Shown here: positions 36,872-49,591 of the stretch, in pieces
Layout of the letters: each line of letters opens with the position of its first letter
Position numbering within the stretch: the first letter of the stretch is position 1
From: Cyclina sinensis
Lineage: Eukaryota > Mollusca > Bivalvia > Venerida > Veneridae
Assembly: GCA_012932295.1 (NCBI GenBank)
Contig: JAAONU010000010.1
Location: forward strand, 22,628,977-22,692,976
DNA: 64,000 bases
Direction: 5' to 3'
The notes under the pieces: generated by a model
Seen by the model: the letters and a program-made list of their open reading frames with translations, nothing else
What the model was told of the DNA's origin: nothing
Database searches by the model: none
Made by a program: the position numbers and the translations under genes

Positions 36872-36877
36872 AATAAA
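36872..36877 (+). terminator. Polyadenylation signal of the transposase gene
   Basis: AATAAA lies 22 bp after the TAA stop. This is the expected position for a compact transposon gene. Confidence 0.6.
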
Positions 36878-37284
36878 GATTTATGAAAACTCTTCGTTTT
36901 ACGGTATTACTTTAAATCAATGTGTATTTTGAGATAGTCCCTAAACGATGTCCTTAATTCGATGTCCACTACTGCAGTCCGCTTCAGACCGTACATCTCT
37001 ATTATAATGAAGTATGTTTTATGCTACCCTACATTAAGCTAAAAGCTTATTTCCAATGGGGCCCAATTACTGTAAAAACATTTTTTTCAGAAAAAAAGGC
37101 AACGGGATGGTGATAAATGATAGTATTGTCTAGAGGAATGGATTCAACCAGTATCCACCAATATCCAAACACATTCATATTTAATAGTGGCGAAATCGAC
37201 AAATAATCAACGTTTCATGCGATGGAGGCTGCTGCATTCGAATGGATCCCAGGAATTATTACCGCGAAATGCAGTTACAGCGAT

Positions 37285-37400
37285 TTTTTTCACCTAATTT
37301 GGAATGGGTCCTGTACCTGTCATATTGGGAATTTTCGAGTCGTGAAAAGTGCCAAATTGGGAATATTCGTGTCGTGAAAAAAGGCAAACTGGGAATTATG
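37285..37400. repeat. Short tandem units, about 37 bp
   Basis: Related units attgggaattttcgagtcgt and attgggaatattcgtgtcgt, followed by actgggaatt, give about 2.5 copies. A gggtcc word precedes them, and gggtccggtggtgattggg with accggaccc occurs near 38205-38250. These could be the two ends of another small DNA element, but I could not define its ends. Confidence 0.5.
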
Positions 37401-38085
37401 TATAAAGTGAAAAAAATACATTATTTGCTAATCATGTGAATCATTCTGCTTTCTTTTTTAACCTATGTTAGCTTTGTGATTTTTTAACATATGTTTATGC
37501 AGACAAGAATGTGAAAATAAACTTAAATTACATTTGATACAACAAGGGATCAATATTCTAACAGGAATGTTGCTTCTATTCAGCATTTCACATGAAATTA
37601 TAGTACTTGTTAGTAGTAGTAGTTGTTCAAGCTAAAATGATTATTACAACAAAGTAAAAATAGGAGTGATTTTATACATGTAGACTTTGTGTTCTCTGGC
37701 TCAAAAATTATCTGTTTGGCAGTAAACTGCTTGTTAACTTACCGACCAAAAATCGGATTATTTTATCTACTTTATTAGGATTATATGGTTCGGTATTGGC
37801 AAGAATCTGAAATCAGTAAGACGTCTTGAAGTTGAAGTTGAAGAGCCAATTTCTGTTTTTTATTATTTTTCTCTGAGTGTATTTTCTGTTATGGCTCTTA
37901 GTTTCGGTTTGACTGATTTCTGGTAAATTGAATGGTTTCATTTTCTGTTCCACCGCCACGTGTTTATAGTATTTATTAGGCAAACCAGTCAACTTATTCA
38001 TACTCAGAATTATTCGATTACATCGAACGTGCAGAATGCCAATATTGGGAGTAAAATTTGAGTTAGAGATTGTGACTGTTAGGCT

Positions 38086-38146
38086 GTTTCGGACTAAAGT
38101 GCTCTATATTTTAATGTTTCAGACTAAAGTGCTTTATATTTAAAAA
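38086..38146. repeat. 30 bp tandem pair
   Basis: gtttcggactaaagtgctct at 38086 recurs as gtttcagactaaagtgcttt at 38116, each followed by atattt. Confidence 0.75.
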
Positions 38147-38699
38147 GTAAATTGGAAAAAAGGCAATTCTGATCAAATTGGTACAGGTCCGTTTTAGAAT
38201 TGGGATGGGTCCGGTGGTGATTGGGAACGTGTCCAATTACCGGACCCGTCTAAAGAAGGAAAAAAAACGCTGAGTTAGGGTACCAGAATTTATTATCGAC
38301 CCATACAGCTTTAGTTTCACACTAATATCGTCGCAGTGATCTCCCCTTCATTCTTTGGAAAAGACTTTGCCGGCATATGTTAACCTTAGCTGGATTTCAG
38401 CTATATGTAAATGTATGAACTTTTTTTTACCAAATTATATTTTCTCTTACTTTATTAAGTTATAATTGGACTAATTGCATCGATTTAAGATGCCTGGATG
38501 TGATGAAATTAAAAAAAAAATGCTCCTTGAAAAACATTTCACATTTTGATGTTGTTTTTTTTACATTCGACTGTCATCACGTGACAATTGCCTGCCAGCG
38601 GTGATTGGTTTCGCACGTATGTCGTTTTGCAGTCACACTCATTTCGGTAAGGTTCGCTTCTGTGTCGTTCCAGTTTTGAAATTTTAAGTTGTAACCAGG

Positions 38700-39590
38700 C
38701 ATTTATTTAGGTTATGCTTGCACTGGACGCGATATTGGGTGGCAGTGGTAAACCATATCTAGTAAACAAATTAGCTACTTTAATGATATTCCGAGAGGAA
38801 AATGTGTCAGTCACATGAAGCACCAGTATTGCTGTATCACAATCCTCCACTGGACAAACCACTTACCATTGGTCTGGGTATGGAAACGGAAATATTTTGG
38901 GGAAAAAAAGAATTGTGCAGATTGATAAATTATGATGAAAAATGCCAAAACCAAACGAAGAATTCAGAACTATGATATACTGATTATTGTCGAGTGCTCT
39001 ATGATAAGTAACAAGAGAAATCAATTTGAACTATTAGCAAAAATGTTGAGTGTAATGCTAAAAGAACAAATATCATTTTCTGTAAAATAATTTAAATATT
39101 TACTCATATATATTTATATAATTTTATATAATTGTTAATGGTTAAAATGTTTTGATATTTAATTTACAGCTGTATAAATGTTATAATTAGAACTGTCATT
39201 ATATAGGGAATTAAAATAACAATTATGAATTTTACATTTACATTTACGCCAAACAAAATGTTCGAAATAGTAAATGAAAAATGTATTACTAATATTAGGC
39301 TTTAAGAAAGACTGACAGGTACTTTGGAGGATTGAAGGTTATTCTGTCTCGTGATTTCTTTCAGCTATGGCCTGTCTGTGATCAGTTATATGGGGACAAT
39401 GACAAGTACTGTTTTAAATCTTCATACTTTTTAAGGCTGTTCCTCATCAGGTACTGTAATTAAAAAAATCAGACAGTGTGATGATAACCTGTATAGACTA
39501 TTTATGAACTAGAGAAGACCAGGGGAATGCGAATGGACAAGTCAATCAGTTTGTTGAAAACCTCAAGCGAGGAATTCCAGTTCTAAAATC
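38700..39590 (+). pseudogene. Pif1-like DNA helicase remnant
   Basis: Several helicase motifs occur in the right order. At 38735 comes L-G-G-S-G-K-P (Walker A, with the Ser/Thr lost) followed by Y-L-V-N-K-L-A. Near 38850 comes S-T-G-Q-T-T-Y-H-W-S-G-Y-G. Near 38980 comes L-I-I-V-E-C-S-M-I-S (normally D-E-x-S-M) with F-E-L-L-A-K-M-L. Near 39317 comes R-Y-F-G-G-L-K-V-I-L followed by D-F-F-Q-L-W-P-V, and near 39540 F-V-E-N-L-K-R-G-I-P. Stops, frameshifts and an AT-rich insertion (about 39065-39245) break it. It may derive from the helicase half of a Helitron or from a cellular PIF1-like gene. No Rep nuclease motif was found. Confidence 0.8.
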
Positions 39591-39597
39591 GATATTT

Positions 39598-42500
39598 AGC
39601 TCGACTTTTTTGAGAAAAAAAATCGAGTTATTGCTATAGTCATGTTGTCGTTGCCGTTCCCGTCCGAAAACTTTAACATTGATCATAATATTTTTATTCC
39701 TTGATGGATTATCTTCATACATGTACTTGGACACAACAACCCTTTGGACAAGCCCTTCAAGATGACCAGACTAAACTTGACCTTGACTCTTAAATGACCT
39801 TCAAATTCAAGGTCAAAATATTGAATTTTGCTAATATTGGCCATAACTTTATTATTAGTAGGTGGATTCTCCTCATGCTTGGACACAACAACCTTTTGGA
39901 CAAGACCTTCAAGTAGACCAGACTAAACTTGACCTTGACTCATAAATGACCTTCACCTTCAAGGTCAAAATATTTAACTTTGCTAAAATTGGCTATAACT
40001 TTATTATTACTAGGTGGATTTTCTTCATGCTTAGGCACAACAACTTTCAAGTAGACCGGACTAAACTTGACCTGAGTCATGAATGACCTTCACCTTCAAG
40101 GTCAAATTATTGAATTTTGCTAAAATTGGCCATAACTTTATTATTTATAGTTGGATTGTCTTCATTCTTGGACACAACAACCCTTTGGACAAGGTCTTCA
40201 AGTAAACCAGACTAAACTTGAGCTTGTCTCATAAATGACCTTCACCTTCAAGTTCAAATTGTAATATTTTGCTAAAATTGTCTATAACTTTAGTATTTAA
40301 AGTTGGATTTGATTTATACTTGGACAAAACTACACTTATGACAAAACCGAAATGTTTAATAACTCAGATATGACCATGACCTTAAAATGACCTTGACCAT
40401 CAAGGTCAGATGATTGAATTTTGCTTCAATTGTAATAACTTTCTCATTTATTTATAGATTTGATTCATTTCTGGACTAAACAACACTTATGACAAATCAG
40501 ACATTATGATTATTTCAAGTTTGACCTTGACCTACCTTCAAATGACCTTGACAGTCAAGGTCAAATCATTGAATTTTGTTAAAACTGGCCATAATTTTGT
40601 CATTTATGGTTGGATTTGAATCTGACTTGGACAAAACATCACTTATGATAAAGCGACATGATAAATTATTCAAGTTTGACCTTAACCTTAAAATAACCAT
40701 GACTGTCAATGTCAAATAATTAAATTTTGCTTAAATTGTCATAACTTTGTTGCTTATGGTTGGTTTTGATTCATACTTGGACAAAACAACAATTATGACA
40801 AAACAGACACATTGAATAACTCAGGTATGACCATAACCTAAAACTGACCTTGACCGTCAAAGTCAGATGATTGAATTTTGCTTAAATTGTCATACCGTTC
40901 TCATTTATTTATGGATTTGATTCATACTTGGATAAAACAACACTTATGACAACTCCAACATTTTGAGTCTTTCTGATATGACTATGACCTTAAAATGACC
41001 TTTACAGTCAAGGTCAGATTATTGAATTTGCTAAACCTGGCCATAATTTTGTTGTAGTTGAATATTAATTATACTTGGACAAAACAACACTTATGACAAA
41101 GCGATATGATAAATTATTCAAGTGTGACCTTTCCCTTAAAATGTCAAAGTCAAATTATTGAATTTTGCTCAAATTGTCATAACTTTGGTATTTATTTATG
41201 GATTCGCTCATACTTGGACAAAACAACATTTATGACAAATCCGACATTATGATTCTTTCATGCATCAACTTCATGTTAAAATGGCCTTGACCTACAAGGT
41301 CAAATTATTGAATTTTGCTACAATTTGCCATAACTTTGTCATTTATTGTTGGAATTGATTTATACTTGGGCAAAACAAGACTTGTGACAAAACCGACATG
41401 TTGAATAACTCAAGTGTGACCATGACCTAAAAATGACCTTTACCGTCAAGGTCAGATGTTTGAATTTTGCTTAAATTGTCATAACTTTGTCATTTATCAA
41501 TGGACTTGATTTATACTTGGACAAAACAATACTTTCGACAAATCTGACATTTTGATTCAAGTTTTACCTTGATCTTAAAATGACCTTGACTAGCAAGATC
41601 AAATTATTGAATTTTGCTAAGAAAACAGTCATAACTGTGTAGTTTATGGTCATACTTCGACAAAACAACACTTTTGACAAAACTTACATGTTGAATAATT
41701 CAGGTATGACCTTTACCCTAAAATGACCTTGACAGTCAAGTTCCCATTATTGTATTTTGCTTAAATTGTCCTAACTGTTGTTTATTGATGGATTTGATTT
41801 ATACTTTGATAAAACAACAAAACCGACTTTTTAATTTATTATAAGTATGACCTTGACCTTTAGATGACCTTGACATTTAAGATCAAGTTATTGAATTTTG
41901 CTTAAAATAGCCAAAGTTTTGTTATTTATGGTTTGATTTGATTTATACTGGGACAAAACAACACTTATGACAAAACTGATACACTGAAATATTCAGCTGT
42001 GACCTTGACCTCCAAATGACCCTGACCATCAAGGTCAAATTATTGAATTTTGCTAATATTGTTCATAACATCATTTTTAGTTTTTTTTATTAATACTTGT
42101 ACAAAACAACGCTCATGACAAAACCTACATGTTAAATTATTCAAGTATGACCATAACCTTTAAATGGCTTTACAGTCAAGTTCAAATTATTGCATTTTGC
42201 TAAAATAGCCAAACTTTTGTTATTTATGGACAGCTTTGATCTATACAGGGACAAAACAACACTGAGAATAAAACAAACGTGTTGAACAATTCAAGCATTA
42301 CCTTGACCTTTAAATGACCTTGACATTACTTAACTTGGCTATATCTTTGTTGTTAATGGATGTAGTGTCTTCTTGCTTGGACGTAACTACCTTTTAGACT
42401 AAACCAAAGAAGGTTAAACTGAACTTGACCTTGACCTTTAAGGTCAAATTTCTGAATGTTGCTAAAATTGGCCGTAACTTTATTATGTATAATTATATTT

Positions 42501-42613
42501 CCAAATGATGTTTCATTTGAAATCCCTTCACAACAATGTGCTTCCTCTGATGTGTTTGCCCTTGGAAATGGGAAAAAAGTCGAACGTGGCGCCCGCTTGC
42601 GGTGGCTCTTGTT
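39598..42613 (+). mobile_element. Tandem-array element 1, about 20 units of about 150 bp
   Basis: The left end has a hairpin (ctcga at 39600, tcgag at 39623-39627). Then about 20 diverged units follow, each with acttggacaaaacaacactt, cttgacc/aaggtca and attgaattttgct words. The right end has a ccgc/gcgg hairpin (42593-42602) followed by CTCTTGTT (42606-42613). It has no coding capacity. Pif1-like helicase sequence lies on both outer sides. The extended half-site TCAAGGTCA occurs in many units. Confidence 0.75.
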
Positions 42614-42617
42614 ATAC

Positions 42618-42945
42618 AGCTATGCCAAACAAAATGTTCGAAATAGTGAATGAAATTAATTAGGCTCTAAGAAAAACGGACAGGTACTTTGGAGGATTGC
42701 AGGTTATTCTATCTCCTGATTTCTTTCAGCTACCGCCTGTCTGTGATCAGTTATATGAGGACAATGACAAGTACTGTTTTGAATCTTCATACATTTAAGG
42801 CTGTTCCTCATCAGATACTGTTAGTAAAAAAAAATCAGACAGTGTAATGATAATCTGTATGGACTATTTTTGAACTAGAGAATGGGGAATGCGAACGGAC
42901 AAGTCAATTACTTTCTTGAAAACACTCGAGAGAGAAATTCCAGAA
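42618..42945 (+). pseudogene. Second partial copy of the Pif1-like helicase remnant
   Basis: This is a direct repeat of about 39247-39580, beginning gccaaacaaaatgttcg. It encodes R-Y-F-G-G-L-Q-V-I-L and then P-D-F-F-Q-L-P-P-V-C-D, which keeps the D-F-F-Q-L-P-P core better than the first copy, before a TAA. It follows directly after the CTCTTGTT end of array element 1 and runs into array element 2. Confidence 0.8.
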
Positions 42946-42956
42946 ACTGAAAGTGC

Positions 42957-45301
42957 TCAAGGTGAGCTTTTGTGATCGCCTGATGTCCGTCGTCCGTCCG
43001 TGCGTCGTCAACTTTTTCTTCAAACAACTTCTTCTCCTGAACTGCTGGATAAATCTTGCTGAAACTTGGCAGGAATGTTACTTGCATGAAGTTACCAAAA
43101 TTGTTCAAATGGTTCAGGTCCATTGCATTTCTAGGCCACAGGAGCTAAAAATAGATTTTCAAAGTTGGAACTTTAAAAATCTTCTTCTCCAGAACCACAA
43201 AGCCTGGAGCTTAGATATTTGGTATGAAGCATCATCAGGTGGACCTGTACCAAGTTTGTTCAAATTATGACCCTTGGGTCAAAACTGACCCCACCCCAGG
43301 GGTCAGTTGATTTTACATAGATTTATATAGGGAAAACTTAAAAATCTTCTTGTCAGAAACCACAAGGCCTAGAGTTTAGATATTTGGTGTACATCTTTGT
43401 CCATTGGACCATTACAAAGTTTGTTCAAATCATGGCTCCTGGGTCAAAAATGGCCCAGCCCCAGGGGTCACATGTTTCACATAGAGTTATATAGGTAAAG
43501 CTTTAAAAAATCTTCTTGTCATAAACCGCAAGGCCTAGAGTTTAGATATTTGGTGTGCAGCACTGTCCAGTTGACCTTTACCAAGTTTGTTCAAATCCTG
43601 ACTCCTAGGTCAAAAATGGCCCCACCCCAGGGGTCACATGTTTGTCATAGAGTTATATAGGAAAAGCTTTAAAAAATCTTCTTGTCATAAACCGCAAGGC
43701 CTAGAGTTTAGATAACTGGTGTGTAGCACTGTCCAGTGGACCTCTACCAAGTTTGTTCAAATCATAGCCACTGGGTCAAAATAAGTCCTCCCCTGGGGTC
43801 ACTTGTTTACATAGAGTTATATAGGAAAAAGTTTAAAAAGTCTTCACATCAGACACCAATAGGAATAGAGCTTAGATATTTTGTATGTAGCATTGTCTAG
43901 TGGATGTCTACCAAGTTTGTTCAAATTATGTTTCCTGGGTCAAAATTGGCCACGCCCCAGGGTTCTCTTGGTTTACATAGATTCATATAGGAAAAACATG
44001 AAAAATAATTTTTCTCTAAAACAAATAGGACTATATATAGTTATATAGGAAAAACATGAAAAATCATTCTTCTCCGAAACTAATAGGACTAGATGTTAGA
44101 TATTTGGTGTGAAGTATTGTGTAGAGAATCTTTACCAGTATTGTTTATATGTTGGCCCCGGGGTCAAAATTGGCCCCGCCCCGGGGGCCCTTAATATGTA
44201 AAAAAAGGCAATCTTTAAAAATCTTCTTACTGGAAACCTCAATGCCTACAGCTTAGGTATTTGGTATGTAGCATTGCCTAGAGGATGTCTACCATGTTTA
44301 TTCAAATTATGTCCCCTGGGTCAAAATTGGCCACGCCCCAGGGTTCTCTTGGTTTACATATAGTTATATAGGAAAAACATGAAAAATCATTTTTCTCCGA
44401 AACTAATAGGACTAGACCTTAGATATTTGGTGTGGAGTATTGTGTAGAGAACCTTTACCAGTATTGTTTCACTGTTGGCCCTGAGGTCAAAATGGCTCTG
44501 CCCCGGGGGCCCTTAATATGTAAAAAAGGCAATCTTTAAAAATCTTCTTACTGGAAACCTCAATGCCTACAGCTTAGATATTTGGTATGTAGCATTGTCT
44601 AATGGATGTCTACCATGTTTGTTCATATTATGTTCCTGGGGTCAAAATTAGCCACGCCCCAGGGTTCTCTTGGTTTACATAGATTAATATAGGAAAACCA
44701 TGAAAAATAATTTTTCTCAAAAAAAAAAAAAAAACAAAAACAAATAGAACTAGACCTTTGATATTTGGTGTTGATTATTGTGTAAAGAAGGTTTATCAAT
44801 ATTGTTGAAATGTTGGCCATGGGGTCAAAATTTTCCCCGTCCCGGAGGCCCTTAATATGTAAAAAAGGAAATCTTTAAAAAATCATCATGCCTGAAACCA
44901 GAAGGCCTAGAATTTTAAAATTTGGCATAAAGCAAGCTTAATCAAGCTTTTTCAAATTATTAGATTAGGTTAAACGTCATGGAGGCTAAAATAGATTTAT
45001 CTACTGTACCTCATAGAGCCTTCATTTATTGACCAATATCTTTGATATTCAGTATAAAGGTTCCTTGCATGGACCTCTACCCATGGGTAGCGTTTGAGGT
45101 TACTGGGTCAAGGTCAAGGTCACCATAGCTTATAATAGATATTTCTACTTTCTGTCATAGAGCCTTTATTTATGGACTGATATTTTACATTTTTGTTTTG
45201 TAGGCACTTAAATATTTTCAATTAAAAATGAAATGCTGCTTAACAGCAAACCTACAGCCAAAGTACTCAGAGCGATCCAGGGCCATCATGGCCCTCTTGT
45301 T
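42957..45301 (+). mobile_element. Tandem-array element 2, about 11 units of about 165 bp
   Basis: The left end is gctcaaggtgagc (5 bp stem, 42957-42969), then cgtccgtccgtgcgtcg. Units carry aggcctagagtttagatatt, caagtttgttcaaat and ccccaggggtcacatg words. The right end is the palindrome agggccatcatggccct (45279-45295) running into CTCTTGTT. The element at 58822-60448 is the same family in reverse. Confidence 0.75.
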
Positions 45302-45682
45302 GGAGTTATGCCCCTTTTTAACTTACGTCTTTTTTGTCAAAATTGCTTATTAAGTTGAATGATTTAAAAATTATCAATGATATCAATATGAAACTTGGAC
45401 TGCTTGCTTATCATGACAACAGGCAGTTGTAGCACAAAGGGCATTATCTGAAAGCTATATTTTTGGAGTTATGCCCCATTTTATCTTACATTTTTTTGTA
45501 AAATTGCATATTAAGATGAATGATCGAAGGTATCAGTATGACCAATATCAACATCTTGACATGAAACGTCAGAGGTAAATAGACCTCCTTCAGGAGTAGT
45601 GCACAAGAACCATAACTATGACCCCCCTTGTCAACATGTAAAACAAACGAGGGTTTGCGCCGCTCCGCAGAGCTCTTGTTTG
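45302..45682 (+). mobile_element. Array element fragment with CTCTTGTT end
   Basis: This holds one or two units with ggagttatgcccctttttaa words. It ends tttgcgccgctccgcagagc followed by tcttgttt. It starts directly at the end of the previous element. Confidence 0.5.
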
Positions 45683-46019
45683 AATATATATTTTCGGGTT
45701 TCATGCCTTTCTTGAAATATTTGTATGTATTTTTGAAAGGCTTATTTTCAGTGGGATTTTTTTCCATTTATTCATGATCCGGCATCTAACGATAGTTTAA
45801 TTCTTAAGGTGAATATGGCAGCATAGTGGTGATGTTAGGCAGCTCAACCCCTGTTTGGCAGGCCCATCTGCTCGCTCATGTCCTTGTGGTTTTAGACAAG
45901 ATTTGTTAAGTCTTCGCTATATCACTTATATATAAGGGCGATCAGTGATTACATGTGTTGCCTGATGATAGCCAATAAAACAGTAGTATTGAGAGGTAAT
46001 TGGACAGTTTGTTAGCTAA

Positions 46020-46827
46020 AACGCATTTTTTTTATTCAAGGGCCATAACTCAGCCAAAATCATTCAACCGAAAAACCTTTAAGACATGCGCAAGTACTTG
46101 AGGTACCGAACAATCCTGTAACATTTCATTTAAATTGCTTTAGTAGTATAAAAGAAGTAGTCCGGACAAACTTTAAGAATAAAAATCATTAAAGGGCCAT
46201 AACTCTGACAAAATTATTGAACTGAAAAATGCTGACGATATGCACAACTAAACTTGGTACTGATAATACCTGTAAAGTTTGGATGAAATTGCACCAGTAG
46301 TTTCTGAGTAGTCCGGACAAGTTTTGTGAAAGACAGACAGACGGGCGGACGGACAGACAGATGATGTGTAAGTGATCCCTATATGTCTTGGCTACTTTTT
46401 AGCATGTCGCAGCTACTGTGAAGCTTGCAACACAAAATTCATTATTTGGCTAAAACGCTTTTTTCATTCAAGGGCCATAACTCAGCCAAAAATCATTCAA
46501 CCCAAAAACCCAATAGATATGCGTAAGTATTTCTGATACTGATCAATCCTGTAAAATTTCATTCAAATTGCATTAGCAGTTTAAGAGAAGTAGTCCGGAA
46601 AATCTTTAAAAATAAAAATCATTAAAGGCCATAACTCTCAAAATAATCATTGGAAAATGCCAAAGATATGCACAACTAGACTTGGTACTGATCATTCCTG
46701 TAAAGTTTGGATGAAATCGCACCAGTAGTTTCTGAGGAGTAGTCCGGACAAGTTTTGTGACGGACAGACAGACGACAGAGAAGTGATCCCTATATGTCGC
46801 GGCTACTTCGTCGCAGGCGACACAAAA
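46020..46827 (+). mobile_element. Two head-to-tail copies of a roughly 400 bp element
   Basis: The copies at about 46020-46440 and 46440-46827 share ttcaagggccataactcagc, agtagtccggacaa and a gacagacagacgggcggacg-like tract. The second ends in a hairpin (tgtcgc 46795-46800, gcgaca 46817-46822) and the first has a decayed version of it. A third copy is at 52856-53170. Confidence 0.75.
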
Positions 46828-47190
46828 ATCAGTTGTCCCCCAGGGCAAGGCTATTAATGACCTAAGGGGCATAATTGTGCAAAATATGTAGAGAAGCTCT
46901 AGCTGATGCTCCATGAAGTCTAAACTCTAGGCCTTTTTGTTTCAGACATGAATATTATCGATTTATTCCCTATATACATGATATAAGCCTATGTAAAATA
47001 AAATGGACCCCAGGGCAGAGCCATTTAAGAACCAAGGGGCATAATTTGAGCAGTCTTGGTAAAGGACCTCTAGTTGAATCTATATGCAGTATATCTATGC
47101 TAGGCCTAGTGGTTTCAGACAGGATGATTTTCAAAGTTTTTCCTTCCGGTTACTATAACAACCAGGGTTCTAAAGGAAAATCAATTTTTG
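46828..47190 (-). mobile_element. Reverse fragment of the element 2 family
   Basis: ccccagggcagagccattta, ggggcataatttgagc and ggcctagtggtttcagac match units of 58.8-60.4 kb. Two units remain. Confidence 0.65.
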
Positions 47191-47768
47191 AAAGACAACA
47201 CATACAAAGTATAGTTTTTTCATAAATGTTTTTATTAATTACAAAAAATGTGAAAATGAGTTCACATTTAAATAATCAAGCAATAACATATCAATATCCT
47301 GACTCATTGATACGGTAAGGCCTTTACAATGACTTACAATAGTTTTGAATTTTGTATTGAAACATATATAAATGTAAAAGCAAAATAAAACTGACAACAC
47401 AGACAATGTTTGTTACTTTCAAAATACCTACAAGACTTTCTACTTGTGCAAATCTCACTATATCTCTTGTATAAAATCAAATGCTTTACAGAACTACTTC
47501 AATCTGATGATAAATTTTATCATGCATGTTTTGTTTTTTTTTGTACAAAATGATACCATGATTATCCAACTTGGACTTTAACTGAAAAAAAACGTTTAAT
47601 ACAAAGAAGAAAAGACCATGTTGAATGGGTGAAATTCCTCCATATATCTACATACTGCCTATCGTAATTTTCACAATGCATTCAATACTTTCACAGTAAA
47701 GAGGGGATGTGTTACGGTCCTATAATTCTATATAAACAACCCCTGACAACTGTGTCAGGGAAATGAAA

Positions 47769-47830
47769 TTGGCTCAGTGGTTAGTGCTGGTCTTCGATGT
47801 TCTAAGATCGGAGTTCGAATCCAGCTCTGG
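47769..47830 (+). mobile_element. tRNA-derived SINE head or tRNA pseudogene
   Basis: ttggctcagtggttagtgct fits the A box (TRGCNNAGYNGG) of the polymerase III promoter. gagttcgaatcc at 47811-47822 fits the B box, about 30 bp later. A short tctt/aaga pairing lies where the anticodon arm would be, but the acceptor stem is not paired. This is typical of tRNA-derived SINEs. Confidence 0.65.
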
Positions 47831-49463
47831 GTTTTATATTCTGGGATGCATTGTATCTTTCTGTTAAGGACTTTCTTGTTGAGTATGAATATTTACAAAC
47901 ACAATTAGATATCTATGCTCTTCAATAACTGAAAACACATATTACAATAAAACACACACGCACGCATGCACACACACAAAAATCCGCTGAACAATGAATC
48001 TAACACACCACCAGATAAATTTACTTTTAACAAAATGCTCTTCAACAATATCATCTATATACAAATTGTATAACAGAAAATGGCTTGCAAATTTTCTACA
48101 CATGAAATCATAAAAAATACAGTAGTGAGTAAAGTAATTTCATCCCAATTATACAATGGGGGAACCTCTACATATAAACTGATCCAAAACTGGTACATGT
48201 GAGATAAGACATGAGGTTACTGTAATAACCTATACAAATATATTCATGTATATATTTATACATAGCTATGGCAATATTTATGTATCAAATAAAACAGCAG
48301 CACCTGACCCAGTGGGCCATTAGTTACCTTCACATAGATAATCTTATACGTATGAGATATTAGAAATACAAAAAAAAAACAAAAAAAACAAGCCGTCCTA
48401 AGAGAGCACACTCAATTATATGCAACTTATATCTTCTCGCCAATCACAATGCCAGAAGCAAACCTTGATATTATACTTTTTATAGTCGAGCTAGAAATAT
48501 AACGGATTATCTGCTTCACTATAATAGTATAATTTTGAAGCACATTTCTTGCAAATTTCATTCTAAATATCACAAAAAGAAGAAAGAAAAACTAAATGTA
48601 TGGTGTATCTTTGGTAAGAATATGCTTTAACAATAAATTTTGAACATTTTCATGGTGTTAATTAACTATACATATCACATTTCAGAAGTAAGTATGTCTC
48701 TGACTCACATTTTACTAATTCTTGTGTACAAAAAACACAAAGTCAGTGCACATATGGTTCACTAAAGACATCACGGGAAAATGGCATTCAGACATTTGTT
48801 ATAGTATTGAGATATTATGGATATAGCAAATTCAAAATCAGCAAAAATGCAAGGTTTCTTGTCTCCTTTAATGCAAAGTGAAGTAAAAAAAAAACATAAG
48901 TCGATATTTTGTATTTTACAACAATTAAAACCTATTTTGTGGCAAATTTCTTGATGAGCATTACTATGGCAACAGGTTATGAAGAGTTTTTTTTCTCTGA
49001 TATAAAAGCAACTATGTTTCCTGGTAAAACGCAATGTTGACTGATAGCCAACATAATTTTTAAGAAAGATTTGATAAATTGAAAATGTGTTATATTTTAC
49101 AATGAAATGGCTAGAATTTAAACATAACCAATTCTTCCATATTAACTTATTGTCAACAGCGCCTAAGATACAAAATGTCATCAATGCTTGTTACATAATT
49201 TTTAAGAAAACCGAGTTTTGCACAGTCATATTCCTTTTAAACATGATATCATAACGAATCTGTTCTGTGTAGGAATCTGAAATCTTCAGACATTAATCCA
49301 GAGGTATCATTTGTTTGTAACAGATAATAAAGTATTTTCAATCTGTTCAGTCAATACTCTTTTCACCGTGACTTATGACATATATTCTTGATATAACAAA
49401 AAAAGCAAAAATACAGTTTATATATAGTATTTACTATTACAACAAAAATTCCCAATGACATAT

Positions 49464-49538
49464 ATGTATTTACATAAATATACGTTTTTCAAGGCTATGA
49501 CATAATGTATTTACATAAATATACGTTTTTCAAGGCTA
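49464..49538. repeat. 34 bp exact direct repeat
   Basis: The segment beginning atgtatttacataaatatac at 49464-49497 is repeated at 49505-49538 with a 7 bp spacer. Confidence 0.85.
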
Positions 49539-49591
49539 ACAGTTTTTAAGTCACTTCTTTATTAGACTAGAATCAATTATTTACAATATCG

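Larger units (their letters stand above)
34258..37004. mobile_element. PIF/Harbinger DNA transposon
   Basis: A 15 bp inverted repeat (taatagagatgtacg at 34258-34272; cgtacatctctatta at 36990-37004) brackets both genes expected of this superfamily: a SANT/Myb-like protein and a DDE_4 transposase in divergent orientation. ggacat/gatgtcc words recur subterminally at both ends. If the repeat starts at tagag, the flanks are TAA on the left and TTA on the right. That is close to, but not an exact copy of, the 3 bp TWA duplication typical of Harbinger. The length of 2.7 kb is normal. The element is nearly intact. Confidence 0.85.

Noticed and set aside
48771..49184. 137-codon minus frame, the longest outside the Harbinger element
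   Set aside because: The peptide is low-complexity (Cys/Phe/Ile/Lys-rich) with no domain pattern, and surrounding base composition is unchanged. It is likely chance, though no transcript data are available.
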